The notes beneath the pieces are model-generated. The model saw nothing but the letters and a program-made list of their open reading frames with translations, did no database searches and was not told where the DNA came from. The position numbers and the translations under genes were made by a program. A DNA stretch of 64,000 nucleotides from Halioglobus sp. Its GTDB lineage: Bacteria; Pseudomonadota; Gammaproteobacteria; Pseudomonadales; Halieaceae. Below are positions 15,690-25,175 of the stretch, one piece after another; the first letter of the stretch is position 1, and the number at the start of each line of letters is the position of its first letter. The stretch lies in the NCBI GenBank assembly GCA_020443425.1, contig JAGRIE010000004.1:62001-126000 (forward strand), read 5' to 3'.

Positions 15690-17993
15690 ATGCGGCTACA
15701 GTCAGCGACGCTGGCGATCGCACTCGTAGCCATGGCGCAGCAGGCGATGTCGCAGGGCCGGGACAGTGCGCTTGAAGAGATTCTGGTCACCGCGCAACAC
15801 CGGACCGAATCGGCTATGTCGACACCGATTTCGCTGGTGACAATGAACACAGGCGAGCTGGAAAAGCAGCGCATCGAGAGCATCTCTGATCTCAACGGCC
15901 TGGTGCCCAACCTGAATATCGACAACTTCCCCTCAAACAACCAGACGCTGAGGCTGTTCATTCGCGGCGTCGGACTCACCGACACCCAGATTACGCAGGA
16001 CCCGGCGGTCGGGGTGTATCTGAACGGGGCCTACATCGCCCGCTCTGCCGGCCTCACCTTTGACGTGGCCGACCTGGAGCGCATTGAGGTATTGCGCGGG
16101 CCACAGGGGACGCTCTACGGGCGCAATACCACTGGCGGCGCGATAAAGTTAGTCACCCGCAAACCCGACACCGCCGCGCTGAGCGCCGGGCAGACGCTGA
16201 GTGTCGGCAACAACGCACTGTTCAGCAGCAAGACATCGATCAACCTGCCGCTCGGTGCCGGGTATGCAGCGAAACTTGCGTATTTTTACGAGGACGTCGA
16301 CGGCTTTACCAATAACGCAGGCCCCGGCGGGGGGTTTGGTGACCGCGAGTCCAGGGGCTTCAGGCTGGATTTTCGCGCCGACTTCAGCGATACCCTGCGA
16401 CTGGATTACGGCTACGACCACTCCAGAATCGAGTCCCACAACTACACAGCGCAGGCGGTGACACCGAGGACACCGGGCGATGGGCTGCTCGGCATTATCG
16501 GTGATATCGTGGTCGCCAACGATTATGTCAATTACGGCAGTGAGCGCTTCGACGAGCTCGCCACCTCAGTGCCGCTGCTGCCGACGGACACCCGGATAGA
16601 CGGCCATACGGCAAATATCGAATGGGCGGTAGACGATGCCACGAGCCTGCACGCGATCACCGCCTGGCGTGATTTGCGCGACAAAACGTATACGGATTTC
16701 GCCAGCGGTGCCAGCGGGCAGTTCCGCATTGATTTCAACAGCGCCGTCATCGGTGCCAATGCCGGTGAGCAGCGCATGGACCTGCCCGCGGTGCGCCCCG
16801 ACCTGAAGCATGAACAGTTCTCCCAGGAGTTCCAGCTGCTGGGCCGCGCCGGCGACGCTGTCGACTACCTCGCCGGTGTCTATTACTTCTGGGAGCAGGG
16901 CCGCGAGAATGCGCAGCCGCTGCACCATATGTTCGACGTCTTCCCGTTCGGGGCCAACGGCACTCTCTACAACCTCAGCGCGGAAACCAACCGCATCGAA
17001 AACGAGACCGTGGCGGTGTTTGCCCAGTTGACCTGGACACCGGATATCCTGGACCGGCATCTACACCTCACGCTGGGCGGACGCTATTCCCGAGACTCCC
17101 GCAAGGCCTCGCGGGATGTGACAGACTCCACTGTGCTCGACCTCGATACATCAGTCGTCAACTTCATCGGGCCGTCTGTGTTCAGCGCCAGCCCCGATCA
17201 CGATTTCAACGACACCTCCTTCACGCTCATCTCCCAGTACGACATACAGGAGCACTTCAATGTCTACCTGAAATACGCCGGGGCCTACAAAAGCGGTGGT
17301 TTCAATATCCGCGACCCGGAAGAATCCGGTTTCAACGCCGGTTTCGATGAAGAGACACTGAATGCCTTCGAACTGGGATTCAAGGGAGAGACGCCCGATC
17401 GCCGGCTGCGACTGAACAGCGCGGTCTTCTACCAGAAGTTTGACGACTACCAGTACAACTTCCAGGTGCCCGATACGATATCGGGAACCCGGGTGTTCAA
17501 TATCGATAACGGCGAGATGTCGGGCGTGGAACTGGAGCTGACTGCGCTGCCTGCCGAAGGCCTGCTGTTGCAGGCGAGCTACGCCTACCTGGACAGCAAG
17601 CTCGACGACGTCGAAAACCCCTTCACCGGTGAAATCGGGAAAGCCTACTTTGACAACGCCCCAAGACACACCTACCGGTTGATGGTGGGATATACGTTCG
17701 CACCCACCCCGCTGGGGGTGTTCAATGCCAATGCCAGTTACAACTCCGTGGGAAAACGCAATGAACACAACCCGACCCTATACCGCGACGCCTATGCGCT
17801 GCTGAACGCCCGCATTGCGCTGAGCGACATTCCCGGCCCCGGAGGTCGGTGGGAAGTCGCGCTGTGGGGGAAGAACCTGGCCGATTCGGACTACGAGGCC
17901 TTCGCACTGGACAACCTGCCGCAGGCGGATCGCGCTGTCATCTGGGGAGACGGTCGCAGTTACGGGCTGGACGTCAGCTACCGCTATCATTGA
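15690..17993 (+). CDS. TonB-dependent outer-membrane receptor
   Basis: A 767-residue receptor. A short signal peptide (LAIALVAMAQQAMSQ) precedes the TonB box EEILVTAQ. The plug domain shows LNGLVPNLNIDNFPSNN, IRGVGLTD and the IEVLRGPQGTLYGRNTTGGAIKLVT motif typical of the family. The barrel ends SYGLDVSYRYH, lacking the usual terminal Phe. The N-terminal half resembles receptors of the pesticin/FyuA-like, broad-substrate type common in marine gammaproteobacteria. The start is the ATG at 15690, with GGAGAGG just before it, rather than the TTG at 15678. No siderophore or transporter genes flank it, so the ligand is open. A hairpin follows the stop. Confidence 0.93.
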   Translation: MRLQSATLAIALVAMAQQAMSQGRDSALEEILVTAQHRTESAMSTPISLVTMNTGELEKQRIESISDLNGLVPNLNIDNFPSNNQTLRLFIRGVGLTDTQITQDPAVGVYLNGAYIARSAGLTFDVADLERIEVLRGPQGTLYGRNTTGGAIKLVTRKPDTAALSAGQTLSVGNNALFSSKTSINLPLGAGYAAKLAYFYEDVDGFTNNAGPGGGFGDRESRGFRLDFRADFSDTLRLDYGYDHSRIESHNYTAQAVTPRTPGDGLLGIIGDIVVANDYVNYGSERFDELATSVPLLPTDTRIDGHTANIEWAVDDATSLHAITAWRDLRDKTYTDFASGASGQFRIDFNSAVIGANAGEQRMDLPAVRPDLKHEQFSQEFQLLGRAGDAVDYLAGVYYFWEQGRENAQPLHHMFDVFPFGANGTLYNLSAETNRIENETVAVFAQLTWTPDILDRHLHLTLGGRYSRDSRKASRDVTDSTVLDLDTSVVNFIGPSVFSASPDHDFNDTSFTLISQYDIQEHFNVYLKYAGAYKSGGFNIRDPEESGFNAGFDEETLNAFELGFKGETPDRRLRLNSAVFYQKFDDYQYNFQVPDTISGTRVFNIDNGEMSGVELELTALPAEGLLLQASYAYLDSKLDDVENPFTGEIGKAYFDNAPRHTYRLMVGYTFAPTPLGVFNANASYNSVGKRNEHNPTLYRDAYALLNARIALSDIPGPGGRWEVALWGKNLADSDYEAFALDNLPQADRAVIWGDGRSYGLDVSYRYH

Positions 17994-17998
17994 GACCT

Positions 17999-18017
17999 CC
18001 CGCCGGCATCCGGCGGG
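17999..18017 (+). terminator. Hairpin after the TonB receptor gene
   Basis: Perfect 8-bp stem CCCGCCGG/CCGGCGGG with a three-base loop, four bases after the receptor stop codon. No T run follows, so termination is likely but not certain. Confidence 0.5.
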
Positions 18018-18054
18018 GTACTGTCACCCGTGACGGAACGCCGCCGCGAGACGC

Positions 18055-18264
18055 CTAGTCAATACAGGTGAAGCGCGGCAGTATCTGGCCATCGCGCTCC
18101 ACTGTTTCCAGAAACATGGCCAGCGGCCGCACCCACAGACCGCCCTCGCCATACAATGGGGTGTAGACGACCAGTTGCTCCTGCGTCTCGGAGTGGGTGG
18201 CGACACCGTGAACTGTGTACTCGCCTCCCTTGAAGTGCCGGTAACGGCCCGGTTTCAGCGCCAT
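18055..18264 (-). CDS. DUF1653 domain protein
   Basis: A 69-residue protein starting MALKPGRYRHFKGGEYTVHG, the defining start of DUF1653. The remainder, including QLVVYTPLYG and LWVRPLAMFLETV, follows the family to its end. The family is small, cytoplasmic and uncharacterised, and its length here is normal. The ATG lies two bases after the stop of the deazaflavin-type gene, so the two are probably translationally coupled. Confidence 0.9.
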   Translation of the reverse strand: MALKPGRYRHFKGGEYTVHGVATHSETQEQLVVYTPLYGEGGLWVRPLAMFLETVERDGQILPRFTCID

Positions 18265-18266
18265 GA

Positions 18267-18734
18267 TCAGACCGGTGTAAAAATCAACACAGGAATCTTG
18301 CGTACACCCTCTGCGCGCTTGCGGTACTCCTTGTAATTGGGGTACATCGCTTCCAGCTTGGGCCACAGCTGGGCCTCTTCTTCCGCATTGGCCTCGCGCA
18401 TGCGATAGGTTTTCTTCTGGCTGCCGATCTGGATATCCACCGTCGCTGCGGCCACCACATTGTGGTACCACACAGGGAGTTTCGACATGCCACCCTTGGA
18501 CGCCGTCATCACCACCTCGTCACCGTGCTGCAGGAACAGCAGTGGCACTTTGCGGACAAGTCCTGATTTGCGCCCGACTGCCGTCAGGATAGCAACCGGT
18601 CCGCCCAGGAAGGTGTTCCACAGGCGGCCGCCGGTCAACTCGTACACTGTCGTCTGCCAGCGCCCGACCTTGCCGATAATCCAGCTGCCGAATTTTTCCT
18701 GCTTTTCTGTGTAGGGTTGGAAGTCGTCCGTCAT
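18267..18734 (-). CDS. Deazaflavin-dependent nitroreductase family protein (DUF385)
   Basis: A 155-residue protein with the complete family core: AILTAVGRKSGLVRKVPLLF, MTASKGGMSKLPVWYHNV and the C-terminal YRKRAEGVRKIPVLIFTPV. In mycobacteria this family (Ddn-like) uses F420 to reduce quinones and nitroaromatics; in proteobacteria the cofactor is often untested. The start ATG at 18734 begins MTDDFQPYTEKQEKFG, and an upstream extension of the open frame is not conserved in character. It is coupled to the DUF1653 gene that follows. It is much closer to the family consensus than the member at 12865-13299, so the two are unlikely to be recent copies. Confidence 0.9.
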   Translation of the reverse strand: MTDDFQPYTEKQEKFGSWIIGKVGRWQTTVYELTGGRLWNTFLGGPVAILTAVGRKSGLVRKVPLLFLQHGDEVVMTASKGGMSKLPVWYHNVVAAATVDIQIGSQKKTYRMREANAEEEAQLWPKLEAMYPNYKEYRKRAEGVRKIPVLIFTPV

Positions 18735-18942
18735 GTCTGTAGCCCCTGGGCGTTTTGAGTATCTATCGGCCGAGGTGTATACCAGATATGCGCGCCCATG
18801 GCACGTCACCGCCGTGTTTTTCCCCGGATGTACCAGATAGGCGAACCTGCGCCGCTGCGACGTTCGCTTGCACAACCCGCTGCTGCGTATATCATAAGCC
18901 ACCTCTCGCTCCTCAAGCCCACCGTTGGAAACTGGTTGATAC

Positions 18943-21900
18943 ATGAAAAAAATCATTGTCGCGCTCCTGTCAATTCCCCTTATCCTGGTCATTCTGTTGG
19001 CAATCGCAGCGGGCGTCGCGATACAGCAGGGGCTCGCCACCAAATCCGATATCGTCTTCCTTGTTGACCTGGGCAAGCGCGACGGGCTGGCTGCCGTCGT
19101 ATCCACCATCAAAACCGAGCTGTACGGCATTGACGACTCCGCCGTCGCCGACCCCTCCTATGGGCGCGAACAGGTCGCAGGCCGCGGCCATGCCCCGTGG
19201 GTGATGCGCGGCAACCTCGACGGCAGGCCACGGGTACTGGAATTTGCGCTCGCGCCGGGTGTCTGGGCCGCCTACGACACACAACAGCAATCGCTGTACC
19301 AGGTGTGGGAGGGCGAAGTGCTGTTCGAGGGCTCGGTCTACGATTACAGACACGGCCCGCAGCCGATCAGCCAGGGTGCCTGGTACCTGCGCGATGCCGA
19401 GGGCGCGCAGTGGTTCCTGGAAGTCAATGGCGAGGAACTCCCCGCCACGGTGCAGTACCTCGGGCATGAATACAGCGACAACAAACACAGTGCCGCAATG
19501 CGCTTCGCCCTCACCGCGGGTCCGCACCGCGTGGAGATGACGGAGCGACCCGAGCTGGTGCAAACGGCAACCTCCAGGACCCTGGAGCGACACTTCGCCC
19601 GCGCGGCGGAGCCGACGACAGCGGATGACAAGAGCACCCAGCTGTTTGGCGGACTGTCCACAGAACTCGTCCCCCTGCTGGAGAACACCGAGAACATCAA
19701 AGCGGGTTTTCGCACCGGCGATGGGGAGCGCCATATCGCCGAGGGCACCGTTTCCATCCCGCTTACTGCAACCACCCCGATTCCGGCGCATACCAGGGAT
19801 GTGGCCGCAAATACCTCGGCTGGCGACAGCGAACACAGTGAGGGCAAATCCGTCATTGCCAACAGCGACTGCCTCGGCTGCCATGCCGAGAACCACAAGG
19901 TCGCAGGACCGGCCTGGTCGCAGATTGCCGGCAAGTTTCGCGGCAAGACACAGCCCGAAGTAGTCGCAGCCCTGACCACCAGCGTACTGGATGGCAGCGT
20001 GGGCACCTGGGGCCCGGTGCCGATGCCCGCGCACCCCGACCTGACGGAAGCGCAGGTAACCGCCGCCGTCACCTATATTCTCAGCGTCGATGGGCAGGAG
20101 GCCAATCTCAATGTCCCCAGGGACAGTGATGGCAAGCCGTACACGGCGACCCGCGACTACGACGTGCTGCCGCGCCTGCATTCGCTGCACCCCTCCTTCG
20201 AACTGGAGAATCTCGCGCCCGACGGCTTCGAGCCCAAGGTGGGCGGCATGGCCTTCCGCGACGATGGCAAGCTGGTTGTGGCCAGCTGGGATCGCGACGG
20301 CGCGGTATTCCTGCTCGATCTCGAAGCGCCGCCGGCACAGCGTGTCACTCGTATCGCCGAGGGGCTGCACGAACCGCTGGGCGTCGCGATGGTGGGCGAT
20401 CGCCTGTATGTGCTGCAAAAACAGGAGCTGACTGAACTGGTTGATACCGACGGCGATGAGATCATCGACCAGTATCGCGCCGTCACCTACGACTGGCCCA
20501 GCAGCAGCAATTTCCACTCTTTCGCGTTCGGCCTGCTGCCCCGTGACGACGAATTCTACTTCCTGCTATCGATCTGCGTACTGCCCGGTGGCGCCAGCTG
20601 TCCGGAGCAACTGCCGACCCAGGGCAAGCTGTTGCGCGCTGATGCCGACGGCAATGTGGAAGTCTACGCCTCCGGCTTCCGCACCCCCAACGGCATCACG
20701 ACCGGCCCGGACGGCGCGATCTATGTCGCCGACAACGAGGGCGACTGGCTGCCGGCCAGCAAGCTGATCCGCATCGAGGAAGGCGCTTTCTACGGCTCCC
20801 GCGCTGTTCCCGGCGAGGGCGTGATGACACGGAAGGAGAGCCCGCCCGTGGCCTGGCTGCCACAGGATGAGATCGGCAATTCCCCCACCCAGCCGCTGCT
20901 GTTGACCGAGGGCCCGTACGCCGGGCAGATGATTCACGGCGATGTCTATAACGGCGGCATCAAGCGCGTCTACCTCGATGAGGTGGAAGGGCAGCAACAG
21001 GGAGCAGCCTTCCACTTCAGCGGCGGCTTCCAGGGCGCCGTGAACCGCATGGTGCGCGGCCCCGATGGTGCCATCTACCTCGGCGAGCTGGGCAATCCGC
21101 CCAACTGGGGCGAGTACGGCAAGCCCTGGTATGGACTGGAGCGCATGACCTGGGTGGGCAATGAGGCCTTCGAGATGCTCAGCGTGCAGGCGCAGAGCGA
21201 CGGCTTTGTGATCGAACTGACCCAGCCACTGGCGCAGGGACTGGCACTGACGCCCGCCGACGTACTGGTCAAGCAGTGGTTTTACTACCCGAACGAGCAG
21301 TACGGTGGGCCGAAGTACGACGAGACCGTGCTCACCGCGTCCGAGGTGGAGGTCGCACCGGATCGCCGCAGCATCCGGCTGCGAGTGCCGGGCCTGAAAG
21401 CGGGGCATGTGGTGTACTTGCGCCTGGCAGACCGCCTGCGCTCGGAGAGCGGCGAGGAGCTGTGGACAGCGGAGGCCTGGTACACACTGAACCAAATCCC
21501 ACAGGGGGCACCTGCGGCCGCGCCCGCCACAGAGACCGAAGCGGCCTCCGATGACGGCTGGCGCGACCTGTTTGACGGGGAGACCCTGAGCGGTTGGCGC
21601 AACGTCGGTGGCGATGAGAATGACGTGAAGAAGTGGACGGTGCAGGACGGCACCCTGGCCCTGGTCCAGGACGGTATCTTCCCGGCCTGGGAGATGATCA
21701 AGAGCGCCATCGTCGGCGGCGCCAGCGGCGACCTGATCTACTACCGCGAGAAATTCCGCGACTTTGAACTCAGCCTGCAGTGGAAGATCTCCCCCGGTGG
21801 CAACAGCGGTATTTTCTATTTCATCCAGGACGAGACAGAGAGCTCCTCCTGGCGCACCGGCCTTGAGATGCAGGTACTGGACAACGACCTGCACAAGGAC

Positions 21901-22206
21901 GCGAAAATCCACACCCATCGCGCCGGCGACCTCTACGACCTGATCGCAGCCGACCCGGAAACGGTACGCCCGCCGGGCGAGTGGAATGACGTATTGATCC
22001 GTGTGAAGGACAACCATATCGAGCACTGGTTGAACGGCGTCAAGGTGGTCAGCATCGAGCGCGGCACCGAGGAGTGGGATGCGCTGGTCGCAAACAGCAA
22101 GTTTGCCGACATGCCCGGTTACGGCAAGGCTGAAGCCGGTTATATCGCCCTGCAGGACCACGGCGATCCCGTCTGGTTCCGCAATATTCGTGTGCGCGAC
22201 CTGTAG
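18943..22206 (+). CDS. Exported heme c / sugar-dehydrogenase-like propeller / DUF1080 multidomain protein
   Basis: A 1087-residue protein with an N-terminal hydrophobic anchor (IIVALLSIPLILVILLAIAA). A beta-rich domain (about 80-200) is followed by a cytochrome c domain with C310-LG-C313-H314 and a distal Met in GPVPMPAHPDL. Residues about 395-760 form a propeller like PQQ sugar dehydrogenases or sorbosone dehydrogenases (PNGITTGPDGAIYVADN, NRMVRGPDGAIYLGELG). Residues 870-1087 form a DUF1080 domain (DLFDGETLSGWRN, then GNSGIFYFIQDE and GLEMQVLDND), a family now known to include 3-keto-glycoside hydrolases. This suggests, without proof, an enzyme that oxidises a glycoside, passes electrons to its heme and then cleaves the keto product. 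It would act in the periplasm. It stands alone, and a hairpin follows the stop. Confidence 0.88.
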   Translation: MKKIIVALLSIPLILVILLAIAAGVAIQQGLATKSDIVFLVDLGKRDGLAAVVSTIKTELYGIDDSAVADPSYGREQVAGRGHAPWVMRGNLDGRPRVLEFALAPGVWAAYDTQQQSLYQVWEGEVLFEGSVYDYRHGPQPISQGAWYLRDAEGAQWFLEVNGEELPATVQYLGHEYSDNKHSAAMRFALTAGPHRVEMTERPELVQTATSRTLERHFARAAEPTTADDKSTQLFGGLSTELVPLLENTENIKAGFRTGDGERHIAEGTVSIPLTATTPIPAHTRDVAANTSAGDSEHSEGKSVIANSDCLGCHAENHKVAGPAWSQIAGKFRGKTQPEVVAALTTSVLDGSVGTWGPVPMPAHPDLTEAQVTAAVTYILSVDGQEANLNVPRDSDGKPYTATRDYDVLPRLHSLHPSFELENLAPDGFEPKVGGMAFRDDGKLVVASWDRDGAVFLLDLEAPPAQRVTRIAEGLHEPLGVAMVGDRLYVLQKQELTELVDTDGDEIIDQYRAVTYDWPSSSNFHSFAFGLLPRDDEFYFLLSICVLPGGASCPEQLPTQGKLLRADADGNVEVYASGFRTPNGITTGPDGAIYVADNEGDWLPASKLIRIEEGAFYGSRAVPGEGVMTRKESPPVAWLPQDEIGNSPTQPLLLTEGPYAGQMIHGDVYNGGIKRVYLDEVEGQQQGAAFHFSGGFQGAVNRMVRGPDGAIYLGELGNPPNWGEYGKPWYGLERMTWVGNEAFEMLSVQAQSDGFVIELTQPLAQGLALTPADVLVKQWFYYPNEQYGGPKYDETVLTASEVEVAPDRRSIRLRVPGLKAGHVVYLRLADRLRSESGEELWTAEAWYTLNQIPQGAPAAAPATETEAASDDGWRDLFDGETLSGWRNVGGDENDVKKWTVQDGTLALVQDGIFPAWEMIKSAIVGGASGDLIYYREKFRDFELSLQWKISPGGNSGIFYFIQDETESSSWRTGLEMQVLDNDLHKDAKIHTHRAGDLYDLIAADPETVRPPGEWNDVLIRVKDNHIEHWLNGVKVVSIERGTEEWDALVANSKFADMPGYGKAEAGYIALQDHGDPVWFRNIRVRDL

Positions 22207-22211
22207 TTACG

Positions 22212-22235
22212 CTCCCGCCGCAGCGCCGGCGGGAG
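22212..22235 (+). terminator. Hairpin after the heme/propeller/DUF1080 gene
   Basis: Perfect 9-bp stem CTCCCGCCG/CGGCGGGAG with a six-base loop, five bases after the stop codon. No T run follows. Confidence 0.5.
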
Positions 22236-22495
22236 TCCTCACCGGGCGCTGCTTGTCAACTTTGCACGCCGCGAAAAGTCGAGAAAACCACCTTATCGTG
22301 GCGATATTTTCGGCGAAATGCGACCCGGATCACACACAATTCCCTGCTACTATGCCTCCTTGGGGGCCTATACTATACTGCGAAACAGGTATGCACCCGA
22401 AGACCGCGCACGACAGAGGCGCGGCACTTTCGTATTGTTGGAAGGACGGGCGCGCAATAAACACAAGTGTGCAATCGTGGGCCGGGGCGGAATGA

Positions 22496-23086
22496 ATGGC
22501 AGTGCGCAAAAGGCAGGCAACAGGCTATACCCTGATTGAGCTGATGGCGGTACTCGCTATTGCCAGTACGCTGTTGGTCGTCGCCATCCCGATGTTCCGC
22601 ACCCAGGTACAAAACAGCCAGATGTCGGCGGCGGCTACCGACCTGCTGAGCACCTTCATGTCGGCCAAGTCACAGGCCATTGGCCGCAATTATCCGGTGA
22701 AGGTGTGCATCAGCAACAATGCGGTGGACGATGAAGACCTCGAATGTGTCGAGAACGGCCAGTGGGAAGACGGCTGGTTCACCTTCGTCGATCTGGACGC
22801 CGACGGCGCGCTCGACCTCGACGACAATGAGGAGGTGTTACAAATCCACCCGCCACGGACTGAGAATATCACCGTGCGCAGCTCCCGCACGGGTGAGGGA
22901 ACACTGGAAAACAGCGTCACCTTCCAGCCCAACGGCCGCACTGACCTGAACGCCACGCGGGAGCTGTTCATCTGCAACCTGTCGCGACATGGCGTAACCG
23001 CCCGTGTGGTTATCGTATCCATTCTCGGCAAGGCGAGCATTCTGAAGGATGAGGATGTCGAGGACGACGGATGTTCAGGCGAGTGA
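22496..23086 (+). CDS. fimT: Minor type IV pilin FimT/GspH family
   Basis: A 196-residue prepilin and the first gene of the minor pilin operon. The short basic leader ends in Gly before YTLIELMAVLAIASTLLVVAIP, with the required Glu at mature position 5, so prepilin peptidase should cut there. The middle part (WFTFVDLDADGALDLDDNEEVLQ) is the GspH/FimT signature in which a D-rich loop precedes EEVL. Minor pilins prime assembly of type IV pili at the inner membrane and sit at the fibre tip. It could equally be labelled fimU, as the two are hard to separate. About 290 bp upstream are free of genes and must carry the operon promoter. It overlaps pilV by 16 bp. Confidence 0.88.
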   Translation: MAVRKRQATGYTLIELMAVLAIASTLLVVAIPMFRTQVQNSQMSAAATDLLSTFMSAKSQAIGRNYPVKVCISNNAVDDEDLECVENGQWEDGWFTFVDLDADGALDLDDNEEVLQIHPPRTENITVRSSRTGEGTLENSVTFQPNGRTDLNATRELFICNLSRHGVTARVVIVSILGKASILKDEDVEDDGCSGE

Positions 23087-23643
23087 CACACTGCCGTGGC
23101 TTCACCCTGCTGGAGGTGATGATTTCGCTGGTGATTCTCGCTATCGGCGTGATGGGCATCATCGGCCTGCAGACCTCCACCTACAAGCAACTGCAAACGT
23201 CCCAGAACTACTCCAAGGCGGCGATGCTCGCCAGCAGCATGGCAGACCGCATGCTGGCCAACCAGGACCAGGTGCTCGCCGGGGCGTACACGCATGACAG
23301 CGGGGACGCCTCCAGCACGGCACCCTCGCCCAACTGTGCCAGTGAAGCCTGCGATGCCGCGCAGCTGGCGGCCTACGACGTGTGGCACTGGCAGCGCGAG
23401 CTCCTCGGCGTCGACCCCGACAATGAGAACAGGAAAATTCCCGGCTCGCTGCCAGCGGCCAGCGGCGAGGTCTTCCGCGATGGCGCCACCGGCGAATATC
23501 TCATTCTGGTGCGCTGGGACGATGACCTCGACGGCGATGTCGGCGAAGAGTGTGCCGCGCTGGACCCGGCGGCGGTACAGGGCGAAGACGACCTGGATTG
23601 CTACGCGCTCAACCTCGGCTGCCTCGGCGGGGCCTGCCCATGA
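23071..23643 (+). CDS. pilV: Minor type IV pilin PilV
   Basis: A 190-residue prepilin. The leader ends CRG before FTLLEVMISLVILAIGVMGIIGLQ, with Glu at position 5; the phrase GVMGIIGLQ is characteristic of PilV. The C-terminal part is Cys-containing and acidic (DLDGDVGEECAALDP), typical of the disulfide loop region. It starts inside fimT and its stop overlaps the pilW start in an ATGA, so translation of the three is probably coupled. PilV is thought to bridge the tip complex of the pilus. Confidence 0.92.
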   Translation: MFRRVTHCRGFTLLEVMISLVILAIGVMGIIGLQTSTYKQLQTSQNYSKAAMLASSMADRMLANQDQVLAGAYTHDSGDASSTAPSPNCASEACDAAQLAAYDVWHWQRELLGVDPDNENRKIPGSLPAASGEVFRDGATGEYLILVRWDDDLDGDVGEECAALDPAAVQGEDDLDCYALNLGCLGGACP

Positions 23644-24605
23644 TATCGCGCATGCATAGCATAACAGGGCACCGCGAGCGCGGCCTGACGATGATGGAAC
23701 TGCTGGTCACCGTGGTGATTCTCAGCCTGTTGATGGCCGGCCTGTCGCAACTGGTGGTGACCAACTCGCAGAACGCCAGTGCCACCGGGGCGCTGGCCAG
23801 GATTGCCGATACTGGCCGCACCGCCGTGCAACTGCTCGCTGCCGACATCCGCCGGGCGGGCTATCTCGGTGGCAATATCGACACACTGGGCAATACCGAT
23901 ACGATCGGCGGCAGCCAGGGCCTGCCCGCCTATGTGATCAACTGCGTGGCGGACACCACGGACTGGGCGCGCATGATCAACCAGCCCATTGTCGGTATCG
24001 ACGCACCCGACGATGCCAGCCCCATCCCCTACGACTGCATAGCGGCGCAGTGGTTGCGGGGCGACGTCCTGACTTTGCGCTACGCCCCCACCCCGGCCGT
24101 CGAGGTCGGTGGGATGATTGCCACGCGGCCCTACCTGCGCGCGACCATGATCGACGGCAGGGTGTTCCTCGGGTCTGAAGCCAATGCCGCCGAGAATACC
24201 ATCGATGATCCCAGTGCGCGCGATTACAGCCTGACCGCGCACACCTACTTCGTCGCCCCCACTGGCCGCACCTGCCAGGGCCGCGAAATCCCGGCGCTGT
24301 TTCGCATGGCGATCAGCGACACCGGCCTGCCGGAGTCACAGGAGTTGCTCGCGGGTGTAGAGAACCTGGCCTTGCGCTACCTGGTGGGCAACCGCTACTA
24401 CGACGCCGATGACGTGCCGCTGGCATCCAATGGCCGCTGGCCACGCGTCGAGGCGGTGGAGATCACCGTTCTGGTGAGAGCGGAGTGCCCGGAGACCGGT
24501 TTTGATAGCAATCGAACCTTTCAGCTGGCCGATGTCGAATATACACCGGTCGACAGCGATTTCAGGCGCCAGGTTTTCACCACCACTACACAATTGAGAA
24601 ACTGA
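23640..24605 (+). CDS. pilW: Minor type IV pilin PilW
   Basis: A 321-residue prepilin. The leader ends ERG before LTMMELLVTVVILSLLMAGLSQL. The segment AVQLLAADIRRAGYLGG is a hallmark of PilW, which is larger than other minor pilins and carries a tip adapter role. The start is the ATG at 23640, overlapping the pilV stop; the open frame upstream of it is antisense-like noise in the pilV coding region. The pilX start overlaps its stop. Confidence 0.92.
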   Translation: MISRMHSITGHRERGLTMMELLVTVVILSLLMAGLSQLVVTNSQNASATGALARIADTGRTAVQLLAADIRRAGYLGGNIDTLGNTDTIGGSQGLPAYVINCVADTTDWARMINQPIVGIDAPDDASPIPYDCIAAQWLRGDVLTLRYAPTPAVEVGGMIATRPYLRATMIDGRVFLGSEANAAENTIDDPSARDYSLTAHTYFVAPTGRTCQGREIPALFRMAISDTGLPESQELLAGVENLALRYLVGNRYYDADDVPLASNGRWPRVEAVEITVLVRAECPETGFDSNRTFQLADVEYTPVDSDFRRQVFTTTTQLRN

Positions 24606-25153
24606 TGACTATGGCCAGCACACGACAGCAGATACACAGGACAGCAGTCGATGAGCGCGGCGCCGCGCTTATTGTCAGCCTGATCCTGCTGTTGATCATG
24701 ACCATCATCGGCATTTCGGCAATGAACAGCGCGCGACTGGAGGTCAGTATGGCCGGTATGATGCAGCGGGAGGAAGTGGCGTTGCGCAAGGCCGAGCGGG
24801 CGCTGGTCGTGGCGGAGGAGTATGTCGAGGTCACGCCCGGGCCGTTTGATGAGATGAGCCCGGGCCACTATCTGCCGGAAGACGAGGTGGACGTGTCCGT
24901 CACGGACTGGTCCGATATTGTCCGAAAAGTAAAATCTGAAGAAATCCCGGACCTCAGCGCTGAGGATGCCTTCATTGTAGAGTACCAGGGCGAGGTCACA
25001 CTGCCCGGCAGCGCCCTCAACGATGGCGGCGATACGATACCTGGCGACAAGGTCAATGTGTATCGCATCACAACCCGCAGCGAGACCGAGGGGAAAGCGG
25101 TGCGCATTGTCGAATCGAACTATACCAAGCTGTACAACCCAATGGAGCCGTGA
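24605..25153 (+). CDS. pilX: Minor type IV pilin PilX
   Basis: A 182-residue protein with the PilX start: DERG followed by AALIVSLILLLIMTIIGISAM. It has Val instead of Glu at mature position 5, as is usual for PilX/GspK-like tip subunits. NSARLEVSMAGMMQREEVALRKAERAL matches the next conserved helix. It lies between pilW (one-base overlap of stop and start) and pilY1 (22 bp gap), the normal order. Confidence 0.9.
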   Translation: MTMASTRQQIHRTAVDERGAALIVSLILLLIMTIIGISAMNSARLEVSMAGMMQREEVALRKAERALVVAEEYVEVTPGPFDEMSPGHYLPEDEVDVSVTDWSDIVRKVKSEEIPDLSAEDAFIVEYQGEVTLPGSALNDGGDTIPGDKVNVYRITTRSETEGKAVRIVESNYTKLYNPMEP

Positions 25154-25175
25154 TCGGCCCCAGGAGAACGTAGCG

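Noticed and set aside
18970-22161. Two long minus-strand frames of 515 and 531 codons
   Set aside because: Both are fully antisense to the heme/propeller/DUF1080 gene and show no domain or ribosome site.
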